Positions 52,762 to 62,052 of a stretch of DNA of 64,000 bases are shown here, piece by piece. Made by a program: the position numbers and the translations under genes. Numbering within the stretch: the stretch's first letter is position 1; every line of letters begins with the position of its first letter. This DNA is from Hyphomicrobiales bacterium (GTDB lineage Bacteria; Pseudomonadota; Alphaproteobacteria; Rickettsiales; JACKKO01). The stretch lies in assembly GCA_024236395.1 (NCBI GenBank), contig JACKKO010000001.1, positions 124,001 through 188,000 of the forward strand, written 5' to 3'. The notes beneath the pieces are model-generated. The model was not told where the DNA came from. It did not search any database and saw only the letters and a list, made by a program, of their open reading frames with translations.

Positions 52762-53901
52762 GTGCAGCAAGAAGTGATGACTATCAGCACTAGGGATCTG
52801 GAGAGGTTACAACAGGAACGCTCACCAGAAATCAGGGGCGTATTGGCCAAAAAAATCGCTATACACCTGGATAAAGGGGAATTGTCATCAGCAACCATGG
52901 CGCTGGTGCACGAGATATTGGATTGTCTTTCCCGCGACATTGAAGTAAGCGTCCGGCGGATTTTAGCAGAAACGCTTAGAGAAAGCCGTGCGCTTCCCTA
53001 TGAGGTGGCCTACCGGTTAGCGCGTGATGTGGAGGAAGTAGCTTCCCCGATTCTTGAATTTTCCGAGGTGCTTACGGAACAGGATCTGCTGGAAATTATT
53101 AATGCATCAGAGGAAGTAGGTAAGTTACGTGCGATTGCGCGCCGTTCGCAGCTGACGGATCGTACTGCCCATGCATTGATACAAACACACGAACCAAGTG
53201 TGGCACGGGAGTTAATATCAAATTCGCAATTACGGTTTTCTGAAGCGCTGATACGGGAAGCTGCCGAATGTTTTAGGCAGCGTGAGGATATTCTAACGAT
53301 GATGCTTACGCATGGACGACTAAACGCACATATGGCAGAGAAGCTGATTGCCCATGTCTCTTTAAAATTACAGAAAGAACTCATTGGAAAGTTTGAACTA
53401 TCGCCTGAAATAGTCCGTAGTGTGACACAGGATATAAAATCCAAAGCCAACGTAGATATTGTTTCACGTCACCTGGGACGCGAGGAAACATATACCCTGG
53501 TGCGTCGCCTGAGTGCACAGCATACCCTGAATCATAGTATTGTATTACGTGCTCTTTGCCACGGTGATATGGACTTTTTTATCGCCGGAATGGCGATGTT
53601 AGCGCATATCCCTATCGGTAATGCCCGCCGCCTGATTCTGGAAGGTAATAGAAAGGGATTTGATGCGTTATTCCAGGCCGCTGAAATGCCTGATACGCTA
53701 AAAAAGGCCACGGATATCCTGCTAACGCTGGCTCTGAAAGTAGATCACGCATCGGAAGAAGTGTTTCAGGCGGAGTTGTTAAAGCGTATTCACGAAGGGG
53801 GGTATGAGAATACTGTGCCAAATATGCGTTATTTTACAATGTTGATAACGGGCACGCCCGGCCATCACATGCATACTACCGTATACCACGACAATCACTA
53901 A
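52762..53901 (+). CDS. DUF2336 protein 1
   Basis: 379 aa, helical HEAT-like. Shared core with protein 2: LARDVEEVASPILEFSEVLTEQDLLEII. The start is taken at GTG 52762 because AGGGAAG lies 6 bases before it; ATG 52777 lacks a site. DUF2336 is largely alphaproteobacterial and of unknown function, with links to cell-cycle/polar signalling proposed. Confidence 0.78.
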   Translation: MQQEVMTISTRDLERLQQERSPEIRGVLAKKIAIHLDKGELSSATMALVHEILDCLSRDIEVSVRRILAETLRESRALPYEVAYRLARDVEEVASPILEFSEVLTEQDLLEIINASEEVGKLRAIARRSQLTDRTAHALIQTHEPSVARELISNSQLRFSEALIREAAECFRQREDILTMMLTHGRLNAHMAEKLIAHVSLKLQKELIGKFELSPEIVRSVTQDIKSKANVDIVSRHLGREETYTLVRRLSAQHTLNHSIVLRALCHGDMDFFIAGMAMLAHIPIGNARRLILEGNRKGFDALFQAAEMPDTLKKATDILLTLALKVDHASEEVFQAELLKRIHEGGYENTVPNMRYFTMLITGTPGHHMHTTVYHDNH

Positions 53902-54016
53902 ATCTTGTGCTATATAATAGCATTTGTTAAAAGCTCCGCATACATACCAGCGAAGAAATCGCTTGTATGTATTAGCCCCGGACAGTACATTTGCGCTGCA
54001 TAAAAGCTGGATTGCT

Positions 54017-55219
54017 ATGGTCGAAACCCGCCTATCACAAAAAGACATTCAAGAGCTGCTTGAGGATCCAACGCCGACAAAGAAAGCAAGCGTTGTGGAA
54101 AAAATTTCCGAGCATTACAACACAGAAGCGCTCAGTGATCAGGAAGTAAAGCTAGCAGAAGATATTTTCCGCCTGTTACTGCGTGAAACTGAAACGATGG
54201 TGAGGCAGGCCCTTTCCAAAAATCTAATTGCTAATAAAGAGGCTCCCAGAGATATTATTCTTTCTCTTGCCCGGGATGTGGAAGAAGTCGCATTGCCCGT
54301 CCTGGAATTTTCTGAAGTACTGACGGATCAGGATTTGATGGATATTATCCGCACCTCTGAGGAGGCAAGTCGTCACCTGGCAATCGCCGGTCGTAAGAAA
54401 GTATCGGAGAAAGTATCGGAAGCGCTGATCGACCGTACTATCCATGACGATGTAATCGGGCATCTATTGCAAAATGAAGGGGCTATAATCAACGAAACAA
54501 ACTTCTCCAAGGTGCTGGATAAGTTTGCAGATAACGAACGTATTGTAGACGCGATGATTACCCGCGGTGCACTGCCGCAGCGCATTATTGAGCGTATGGC
54601 GGATAAAGTGGCTGAAAGTATCCAGAAACATCTGGAAGAGAAATACAAAACATCCTTTAAAGATATCAATACGGTCTTCCAGGAAAGCAGTGAGATTGCA
54701 GCGCTGAAATTCATGGGGATGCAGGAGATTGATGATGAACTGGTGGCCCTGGTAGATGATCTGGAAGCGGCTAACCAGCTGGAAAAATCGCTGGCCTCGG
54801 GTTATGGAGTATTGTCTCAGTTACTGGACGGTTTGGAGCAATTTGGTGGTCTGACGCCTATCTCCGCACTGGCATGTGGGAATCTGACGCTGTTCTGTAC
54901 CAGTCTTTCCCGTATGACCGGGGTATCCTATACGAATGTACGCAAACTGGTGCAGGATCGTGAAGGGGGTTTAAAAGCGCTTTACGAACGCGCCAAACTG
55001 CCTCCTAAATTTTCTGAGGCGGTTTATCTGGTAGTGGGAATCATTCTGGATATGGAAGAAGAGCATGCGAAGAATAAAGCAGCCCCACGTGCGCGTGATG
55101 ATCTCGGGAAAATGGTGAATAATATTATGAACCAGACGAAAGACCGCAAAGTTCCCAATCTTGCACATTTTCTTTCAATTATTCAGAACCGTATTGAGGC
55201 AAAACAGGGCGAGTGGTAA
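54017..55219 (+). CDS. DUF2336 protein 2
   Basis: 400 aa, paralogue of the upstream gene with LARDVEEVALPVLEFSEVLTDQDLMDII. ATG 54017 (MVETRLSQ) agrees with the paralogue's N-terminus; an open frame from 53924 is unsupported. A 115-bp gap separates the two. A terminator hairpin follows. Confidence 0.82.
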   Translation: MVETRLSQKDIQELLEDPTPTKKASVVEKISEHYNTEALSDQEVKLAEDIFRLLLRETETMVRQALSKNLIANKEAPRDIILSLARDVEEVALPVLEFSEVLTDQDLMDIIRTSEEASRHLAIAGRKKVSEKVSEALIDRTIHDDVIGHLLQNEGAIINETNFSKVLDKFADNERIVDAMITRGALPQRIIERMADKVAESIQKHLEEKYKTSFKDINTVFQESSEIAALKFMGMQEIDDELVALVDDLEAANQLEKSLASGYGVLSQLLDGLEQFGGLTPISALACGNLTLFCTSLSRMTGVSYTNVRKLVQDREGGLKALYERAKLPPKFSEAVYLVVGIILDMEEEHAKNKAAPRARDDLGKMVNNIMNQTKDRKVPNLAHFLSIIQNRIEAKQGEW

Positions 55220-55227
55220 AAAAGAAG

Positions 55228-55253
55228 AAGCGCCTCATAATCATGAGGCGCTT
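55228..55253. terminator. Hairpin between DUF2336 protein 2 and a small membrane gene
   Basis: Perfect 11-bp stem AAGCGCCTCAT / ATGAGGCGCTT with AATC loop. The reverse strand has a T-run after the stem, so it terminates the reverse-strand gene well; for the forward gene the tail is weaker. Confidence 0.75.
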
Positions 55254-55280
55254 CCCCTTCTCAATGCTGGTTCCTAAGCG

Positions 55281-55490
55281 TTACGTTCGATGTACAAGCA
55301 ACGTAATTAACACAAGGAATAACAGAGTATCTGTGAGTGTTAGTGTGGTAGTAAATACCATTGGCAGTAGTGCCATCAGTAGTGGCGACACCACTAGATG
55401 CATTACGCCAATAACCACCGTAATGATCAGGCCAAGTATAATAAGATGGCCTAAGTTACGGAGATTCCACTCCTTGTAATTAATCGTCAT
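55281..55490 (-). CDS. Small membrane protein (69 aa)
   Basis: Two membrane segments (HLIILGLIITVVIGVMHLVV and LLPMVFTTTLTL..LFLVLITLLV) after a short polar start. GGAGGG lies 6 bases before the ATG, a strong site, and a terminator follows. No family recognised. The 232 bp upstream (55491-55722) hold no gene that I can support. Confidence 0.6.
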   Translation of the reverse strand: MTINYKEWNLRNLGHLIILGLIITVVIGVMHLVVSPLLMALLPMVFTTTLTLTDTLLFLVLITLLVHRT

Positions 55491-55722
55491 AATTGTCCCT
55501 CCTAGATAATTACACGCTGACTTTCGTCATTGATGTAATTATACCATAGTCGTGGTGTTCGAAAATAAAATACTGCAACTATAATTGCTGCATAGCGGTA
55601 TTTCTATGATATATAGGATAAAATCCGTCAACAAGAATCGCAAAATATTTTTATTCTTATAAGAAAAATAGTCGGCGTCTCTTTTAAAGCGAGTGCAAAT
55701 GTTGCAACACAGCATTCCCGGG

Positions 55723-56364
55723 TTACATATGCCGCCACCATCCTGTTTCATTGATGGAATAAATAGGAGTATAGTGATGAATCTCATGATCCTCAATAAC
55801 ACTATTAATCTGGTTGTCCAAAATATACGTATGCCCACGATCAAACACTGCCAGCACAGCATGGATAGCATTTAGATTTTCATCTTTTAGAATTACAATC
55901 CGCATCTGATCCTGCGGGATACCCAGTGTGCGGAGGGACATAAACTTTGCAATGGCGTAATCTTCGCAATCCCCGTCCCGGGTAAAGAATTGGTAAGGAG
56001 TTGCCCAGTAATCTGGCAATCCCCAGTTAACAAGATCGATAATATAGGGTGCATTATTGATATAATGGTTTACCTTATCGATCTGTATGCGTAAGGGTTT
56101 GCCTTTCAGACTATGCAAAAAGCGATTCCATTTATCCAGATGGCAGCGGTTAAAGGTGGGGGCACTGCATTTGCCTGCAAGAACAGTGCTATTTTGGTAG
56201 CGTGCCAGTGCTCCGGTCCATTTAGGGAATGATTTTAGGCTAGTGGAGCGGGTTTCATGTGAGCCAAATAGCCGTATATCCTCTGGGTATGCGGGGGATG
56301 GGACGATAAATGACCACAGCCACAGCGACAATATAATAACGGGCATTGCAAAACGTAAATTCAT
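55723..56364 (-). CDS. Transglutaminase-like cysteine protease, LapG family
   Basis: 213 aa with a signal peptide (to about residue 26). Catalytic Cys133 in DGDCEDYA, His168 in NAIHAVLAV and Asp183 in ILDNQ form the triad of bacterial transglutaminase-like cysteine proteases. LapG cleaves biofilm adhesins when c-di-GMP is low. No adhesin or LapD is in the window; a degenerate HD-GYP protein is divergent next to it, a possible c-di-GMP link. Confidence 0.88.
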   Translation of the reverse strand: MNLRFAMPVIILSLWLWSFIVPSPAYPEDIRLFGSHETRSTSLKSFPKWTGALARYQNSTVLAGKCSAPTFNRCHLDKWNRFLHSLKGKPLRIQIDKVNHYINNAPYIIDLVNWGLPDYWATPYQFFTRDGDCEDYAIAKFMSLRTLGIPQDQMRIVILKDENLNAIHAVLAVFDRGHTYILDNQINSVIEDHEIHHYTPIYSINETGWWRHM

Positions 56365-56446
56365 GTATAGACTTTACCATCTGGTTGTCTGGGATTAAAG
56401 TCCCATCACTATCAGCACTCGTGCAATGAAGAAAGGCGTATTGCCT

Positions 56447-58525
56447 ATGTCGCGCCCGCGTCACCCGATACATGATACATTTCATATCAAGATTCGCATT
56501 AGTCTGATTGGGCTGCTTGTCTTGATTGTTGGTATACTCTCTATTGTTGCGGCGATTCGTTCAGCCGATGCGGAATATCAGCGCGATCTGAAAATCTGGG
56601 AGATGCGGCTTGATACAGTGGCAGATACGCGTGCTGGTGAAGTAGAGCAATGGCTGGGAAAGCAAATGGCGGAATTGGAAGCTGTGGCAGATAATCTCAG
56701 CCTGCGTCTTTACCTGACGGAATATCTTTCGGAAGTTGAACCCGTACAAGGGCCAGGGCCCGTGGATACTGTGCCACAGCTTACCTTCCTGCGTAACTAC
56801 CTGGCACTAGCCGCCTCGCGTGCCGGTTTTGTGGGGATGTTGCCTGCGCCTGACGTACCGGCAAATATACCCACACAGAATGAAGCTGGCATACTATTAC
56901 TTTCCATGGAGAGACAACCCGTCGTAGCCAGTGGGCCAGTAGTGCCGGCAGATGGGGGGATGCAGTCCTTTATCCAGAATGCAGAACGTGGCAGAACAGC
57001 TATACGTGATATGTATCTTGGGCCACGGGATATCCCTATGATGGCCTGGCTGGTGCCGGTATTCGCAGTACAGGGGGATCCGGTGCCTGAATCACAGGTG
57101 GGCTGGGTGCTTGGTGTTAAGCCGGTGTCATCGGAGTTATTTCCAATATTAAATTTTCCTAAACTAGCGGAGAAATCAGCAGAAACGTATTTAGTACGTG
57201 AACGTGAGGGGGTCATCGAATACCTTTCACCCACACGTGATGGTGGGCTGCCATTAAAGCGTCGTCTGGACAAGAACGATATACTGGCTGCAGTATTTGC
57301 TTCCCAACAACCGGATCATTTTTCCATCCGTAAAAACTATACTATGACCGATGTGCTGGTGACCGGGCGGCGGATTGCCGGGAGTGACTGGGTACTGGTA
57401 CATACCATCGCGAAGAATGAGGCGTTGCAGGATAGTGAAGCACGCCGGAGTTGGAGGATTGCTTCCTGGATTATTGGCATTGCCGCGGTGCTATTGTTAG
57501 TGTTCTCAATATGGGCACATGGGACGTCAGTACGATTTCAACAGCTCGCAGAAAAATTTAAGAGTCAGGAAGCATTGCTGCGTTTGGTAACAGATAACGA
57601 ACCGGATGCCATGACGATTGTAGACCAGGATGGGGTCTATCGTTTTGCTAACCGGAAAGCAGCCACCATGCTGGAAACAACGTCCGATGAAATGGCGGGT
57701 CGCCGGGTGCGGCATTTCCTGGGACAGGAAAAAGCTGACCATCTGCATGACGTGGCACAGGAAGTATTAGCCGCACAGGAGGCACGTACGGACATTGAAC
57801 GCCGGGAGGAACAGGGGAAGCAAAAAGTATTCCTAAGTAACTATATTCCCCTGCAGCACATTCCGCATATCCTAACCGATACGATTTCAGCCGGTTTGCT
57901 GGTAGTGGAACAGGACATCACTGAAGCCATTACGGAGCGTGAACGCCGGGAGCGGCTGCTTCGGAATCTGGTGGATAAACTGGTGCTGATGGTGGATTCT
58001 AGGGATTCCCATGCTGCGTACCACTCAGAACGGGTGGGGTGTTTGGCGGAGGCGCTGGCTTTTGAGCTGAATCTGGATAATGTGCTGGTGGAAACGGCAC
58101 AGGTTGCCGGGAAGCTGATGAATATCGGGAAAGTGCTGGTGCCACCGAAGCTCTTTGCCAAAAAAGGGAAACTAACCGATGCCGAACACAGCCAGATTGT
58201 GGAATCCATACAAGCCGGAGCTGATTTCCTTGATGGGCTAGAATTTGATGGGCCGGTAGTGGAAACGTTGCGTCAGTCTCAGGAACGTTGGAATGGTTCC
58301 GGCCCGCTACGTAAGAAGGGTGATGAAATCCTGATTACGGCGCAGATTATTTCCATCTGTAATGCCTATGTTGCCATGATTTCCCCGCGTGCCTACCGTC
58401 CGGGGATTGAGCGCGAGCAGGTGCTCAAGCAGCTGATGGAGCTTTCCGATAAGCATTACCAGCGTCGCATTGTGGCCGCGTTTGTCAGCTATATCGAAAA
58501 TAGTGGTGAAGACCGTACGGCCTGA
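56447..58525 (+). CDS. Sensor protein: membrane domain, PAS, degenerate HD-GYP
   Basis: About 692 aa. A membrane helix (~15-40), a large periplasmic domain, a second helix (~340-360), a PAS domain (LLRLVTDNEPDAMTIVDQDG..), then an HD-GYP-like domain. There HSERV starts at 526, but the HD pair is replaced by Met558-Asn559 (MNIGK) and the HHE/GYP segment reads QSQERWNGSGP. Key metal ligands of c-di-GMP phosphodiesterase are missing, so it is probably a binding or signalling domain. Start 56447 or 56426. Confidence 0.85.
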   Translation: MSRPRHPIHDTFHIKIRISLIGLLVLIVGILSIVAAIRSADAEYQRDLKIWEMRLDTVADTRAGEVEQWLGKQMAELEAVADNLSLRLYLTEYLSEVEPVQGPGPVDTVPQLTFLRNYLALAASRAGFVGMLPAPDVPANIPTQNEAGILLLSMERQPVVASGPVVPADGGMQSFIQNAERGRTAIRDMYLGPRDIPMMAWLVPVFAVQGDPVPESQVGWVLGVKPVSSELFPILNFPKLAEKSAETYLVREREGVIEYLSPTRDGGLPLKRRLDKNDILAAVFASQQPDHFSIRKNYTMTDVLVTGRRIAGSDWVLVHTIAKNEALQDSEARRSWRIASWIIGIAAVLLLVFSIWAHGTSVRFQQLAEKFKSQEALLRLVTDNEPDAMTIVDQDGVYRFANRKAATMLETTSDEMAGRRVRHFLGQEKADHLHDVAQEVLAAQEARTDIERREEQGKQKVFLSNYIPLQHIPHILTDTISAGLLVVEQDITEAITERERRERLLRNLVDKLVLMVDSRDSHAAYHSERVGCLAEALAFELNLDNVLVETAQVAGKLMNIGKVLVPPKLFAKKGKLTDAEHSQIVESIQAGADFLDGLEFDGPVVETLRQSQERWNGSGPLRKKGDEILITAQIISICNAYVAMISPRAYRPGIEREQVLKQLMELSDKHYQRRIVAAFVSYIENSGEDRTA

Positions 58526-58528
58526 TTA

Positions 58529-60019
58529 TTAATCGCGTAGATATTGTAAAGCCGATGGGAGCATACCAGGCAGGTCATCTGCGGTAAGTCCCGGCCCGAA
58601 GATCTGCCCAGCCGTGCTGTGCAGCCATACACTGGCGCATGCGGCGGGATAAGCATCCATCCCGGCCGCCAGTAGCCCGGTGATTGTCCCGGCCAGCACA
58701 TCCCCGGAACCGGCCGTTGCCAGAGTAGCGGGGGCAGTGCTATGAACAGTGACATCTCCTGCGGGTGTGGCAATCACCGTATCCGGACCTTTAAAGCATA
58801 CGGTGGCACCGCTGTGTTTGGCGGCCTGCTGGGCCTGTACAATCTTTCCCGCCGCAGGATCGCTATCAGGGAACAGCCGCGCAAACTCTCCAGCATGGGG
58901 TGTTAGTATCGTAGCAACGCGGCGGTGATGGATTGCCTCGAAGAGTATTTCCGGGGCATCGGTAAAACTGGTGAGGGCATCGGCATCCAGCACGACAGGC
59001 AGGTGTGTTGCCAATAACGAGAGAATGGTCGCTTGCGTTTTGTCTCCGATACCATAGCCGGGGCCGATGAGTATTGCACGGGCGCGGGTACGTTCCACAA
59101 GCACGGGGACGGGAGTGGTTTGCGTATCAAGCATGACAGCGCTACAGGCCGGGCCATAGACGGGCAGGGCATCCTCGGTGATGGCAATGGTGACCAACCC
59201 GCACAGCCTTAGCGCGGCATGGGCCGCCAGCCGGGCCGCTCCGCTTTTATCTGCCGGGCCACCAAAAACGAGGCTGTGACCGCGTTGGTATTTGTGTTGC
59301 CGGGGTTCCGGCCAGGGGAATTTTGCCAGCCATTGTATGGGGTGGTGGAGCATACAGGGTTCGGAATGTGCTTCAATCGTTTCTCTTGCAATACCAATAT
59401 CGGCCACCGTCACCATCCCGCAATGATTCCGCCCCGGCATCAGCACATGCCCCCGTTTCCGGCTAGCAAAGGTGACGGTATGGGTGGCCCGCACGGCGGT
59501 ACCGAGCACCGCGCCCGTATCGCTGCAAATCCCGCTGGGGATATCCACGGCTATGACAGGCACGGAGCATTCCGCAAGTGCGTTGATTGAATCGGCTAAT
59601 GGCCCGGAGATGGGACGGGTGAGTCCGGTACCAAAGAGTGCGTCTACGGTGAGCGCACTGCTATCCAATACCTGTGGCGTGATCGGGTAGACATTTCCAT
59701 CATACTGTCCGGCCATAGTGGCGGCATCGCCCTGATACCCTTCTAATGTGCCGGAGAAGGTGGCTACGGAGACCTCCCATCCCGCCAGCCCAAGCAGGCG
59801 TGCGACCACCAACCCATCTCCTCCGTTATTCCCAGGGCCGCATAAAACCAGTGTTCTGCGTGGAGCATAGCGGTTAGTGATACATGAGACGACAGCCTTC
59901 CCGGCGTTTTCCATAAGCACCTGTCCGGGGGTGCCATGCTGAATAGTTTCCTGATCGGCGGCGGCCATCTGGGCTGCCGTAAGCAGGTGATTCAGAGGCG
60001 GGTTAGCGCGGGGCCTCAT
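58529..60019 (-). CDS. nnr: Bifunctional NAD(P)H-hydrate epimerase/dehydratase
   Basis: About 496 aa. The N-terminal YjeF epimerase domain has CGPGNNGGDGLVVAR and DALFGTGLTRP; the C-terminal ADP/ATP-dependent dehydratase domain has GPGYGIGD, DADALT, LTPHAGEFARLF, FKGPDTVIA and GSGDVLAG. Repairs hydrated NAD(P)H. Overlaps the end of rnd by 17 bp; ATG 60022 is also possible. Convergent with the sensor gene, 3 bp apart. Confidence 0.93.
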   Translation of the reverse strand: MRPRANPPLNHLLTAAQMAAADQETIQHGTPGQVLMENAGKAVVSCITNRYAPRRTLVLCGPGNNGGDGLVVARLLGLAGWEVSVATFSGTLEGYQGDAATMAGQYDGNVYPITPQVLDSSALTVDALFGTGLTRPISGPLADSINALAECSVPVIAVDIPSGICSDTGAVLGTAVRATHTVTFASRKRGHVLMPGRNHCGMVTVADIGIARETIEAHSEPCMLHHPIQWLAKFPWPEPRQHKYQRGHSLVFGGPADKSGAARLAAHAALRLCGLVTIAITEDALPVYGPACSAVMLDTQTTPVPVLVERTRARAILIGPGYGIGDKTQATILSLLATHLPVVLDADALTSFTDAPEILFEAIHHRRVATILTPHAGEFARLFPDSDPAAGKIVQAQQAAKHSGATVCFKGPDTVIATPAGDVTVHSTAPATLATAGSGDVLAGTITGLLAAGMDAYPAACASVWLHSTAGQIFGPGLTADDLPGMLPSALQYLRD

Positions 60020-61169
60020 CATGCTGCTGTAGCAGGACGATTTTATTGCCATCGGCAGCCAGTGCCAGCGTGCCGTTTTTCAGTGCCAGCGCATAACGGC
60101 CAAATACTTCATAGCGCCAGCCTTTCATCGCCGGCACGTCCGGGTTGTTCATCGCGGCGATCCGTTCCAGATCTTCCGTGCGCGCAACGACCCGTTGCGC
60201 TACCTTTTCTTTTTCGCAACGCATTTTGAGCAACACTTTGAGCAGGGTGACCAGTGATTCATTGGCTTTTGGAGTGCTGCGGCGTGGCAGGGATGGCAGC
60301 AAGTCTGTCAGCTTCCGGCGGCGGGCTTTTTTAACGGTGGCAATGATTTCTTCACCAAACGATTTTACCATATTGCTGCTCAGGCGACGCATATGTTCCA
60401 AGTCAGCCATGGTTTCCGGCATGGTTTCCGCAATCTCCAGCAGCAGATCATCTTTCATGACCCAGCTGCGTGGGGTATTCTGTTTCTGGGCACGGGTTTC
60501 CCGCCAAGCCGCCAGTGCACGGATGCAACTTTGTTGTTCATTGGTGAGGTGTTTTTTCGTCTTTAGCCGTTCCCACGCATCATCCGCTTTTAGCTCATAC
60601 TGTTTGGTGTCTGTCATTGATTCGATTTCTTCGATCAGCCAGTGTTCGCGGTTTTTATCCTGCAGAAGTTTACTAAAACGTTCATAAATCTTACGCAGGT
60701 AGGTCACGTCTGAAATCGCATATTCCACCTGCTTTTCCGTGAGCGGGCGTTTGGACCAGTCGGTAAAGCGGGAGGATTTATCCAATTGTTTATGGCAGAT
60801 TTCCTTTACCAGCTTGGCATAGCTGGGAGCCTCACCATGGCCAAGCACCAGGGCAGCCAGCTGCGTATCGAATATCGGGGTTGGTAATTTTCCCATGAGG
60901 TTAAAGAACACTTCCAGATCCTGCTGGGCGGCATGAAAAACTTTCAGTACTTTTTTATTCCGCAGCAGCTTGATCAGCGGTTCCATATCCAGCCCTTTGG
61001 CCATTGGATCGACCGCGAACGCATCCTCGCTGCCTCCCAGCTGGATCAGGCACAGTTGGGGATAATAGACTTTTTCACGGACAAATTCGGTATCTACCGT
61101 TACGAAGGTTTCTTTCATTAAGGGCGTGATGCGCTTTTTGAGTTCTGCCGAGTCAGTAATTACGGGCAT
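60003..61169 (-). CDS. rnd: Ribonuclease D
   Basis: 388-aa 3'-5' exonuclease for tRNA processing. DEDD motif: TVDTEFVRE (Asp, Glu), FHAAQQDLEVF (Asp), and YAISDVTYL (Asp with Tyr). One or more HRDC-like helical domains follow. Precedes and overlaps nnr; follows the epimerase gene by 10 bp. Confidence 0.94.
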   Translation of the reverse strand: MPVITDSAELKKRITPLMKETFVTVDTEFVREKVYYPQLCLIQLGGSEDAFAVDPMAKGLDMEPLIKLLRNKKVLKVFHAAQQDLEVFFNLMGKLPTPIFDTQLAALVLGHGEAPSYAKLVKEICHKQLDKSSRFTDWSKRPLTEKQVEYAISDVTYLRKIYERFSKLLQDKNREHWLIEEIESMTDTKQYELKADDAWERLKTKKHLTNEQQSCIRALAAWRETRAQKQNTPRSWVMKDDLLLEIAETMPETMADLEHMRRLSSNMVKSFGEEIIATVKKARRRKLTDLLPSLPRRSTPKANESLVTLLKVLLKMRCEKEKVAQRVVARTEDLERIAAMNNPDVPAMKGWRYEVFGRYALALKNGTLALAADGNKIVLLQQHDEAPR

Positions 61170-61179
61170 AAATTATGTA

Positions 61180-62052
61180 TCATCCATTCTTATTTATACG
61201 TTCTGCTTCCAGAATGGCCTGCAAACCCAAACGGTAATCCGGGTATTGTAGTATCACACCAAGTTCCTCTTTGATACGGCTATTTCGTACGCGGCGGCAC
61301 TCGGTATAAAAACTACGCGCCATGGGGGAAAGTGCTGCCTCTGCCAAGGGGATTTCCGGTGGCGGGGGAACGCCCAAAAGGGTGCACCCATAGGCAACGA
61401 CGTCGGATTGTAGCGCCGGAACATCGTCAGCACAATTATAAATACGCCTAGGGAAGGGTTTTTTTATGGAGGCCAGCAGGATAGCGGCGATGTCCGCCAC
61501 GTGAATCCGGGAAAAAACCTGTCCCGGTGCGTCAATCCGGCGGGCGGTGCCCTGACGGATTCCGTCCAGCACGCTACGCCCGGGACCATAAATGCCACTC
61601 AGGCGGAAGAGATGTACCGGCAGATTGGTTGCCAGCCAGTGCTTCTCTGCATTCAGCCGCTGTCTGGAGCGCTCCTGCCCGGGGTTGGGGGGCGTGGTCT
61701 CGTCTATCCATTCTCCCTGGTGATCCCCGTAAACACCGGTAGTAGAGAGATAGCCAAACCATTCCAGTGCTGCGTGCGTGGCAATGGCTTCGTGCAGGTG
61801 GAAGACAGGATCGCTCTCCTCACCGGGTGGAATGCTGTGCAGGATATGGCTGGCGTCGGCAAATGGATAGGGCGGCTGTAACGCATGCACGTTATCCATG
61901 ACACAGACCTCAATGCTTTGCTGCCGCAGCTGTACGGCCTTTTGGGCGCTCCGGCAGGTGCCGGCCACCCGCCAGCCCAGCGGCAGAAGAAGCTTTGCCA
62001 GTGCTTGCGCGGAATAGCCAAGACCAAAACAGAATAAAAAAGGCGTGGTCAT
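61180..62052 (-). CDS. NAD-dependent epimerase/dehydratase family protein (YeeZ-like)
   Basis: 290 aa. Short Rossmann motif CFGLGYSAQAL, then LSTTGVYGDHQGEW (Ser/Thr and Tyr near the active site), LFRLSGIYGPGRS. Extended SDR of unknown substrate. ATG 62052 forms an ATGA overlap with the upstream gene's stop, which fixes the start; ATG 62064 is less likely. Confidence 0.87.
   Translation of the reverse strand: MTTPFLFCFGLGYSAQALAKLLLPLGWRVAGTCRSAQKAVQLRQQSIEVCVMDNVHALQPPYPFADASHILHSIPPGEESDPVFHLHEAIATHAALEWFGYLSTTGVYGDHQGEWIDETTPPNPGQERSRQRLNAEKHWLATNLPVHLFRLSGIYGPGRSVLDGIRQGTARRIDAPGQVFSRIHVADIAAILLASIKKPFPRRIYNCADDVPALQSDVVAYGCTLLGVPPPPEIPLAEAALSPMARSFYTECRRVRNSRIKEELGVILQYPDYRLGLQAILEAERINKNG

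Noticed and set aside
55539..55871. 110-codon reverse frame upstream of the small membrane gene
   Set aside because: Overlaps the end of the LapG-like gene in another frame, has no ribosome-binding site and no recognisable features.
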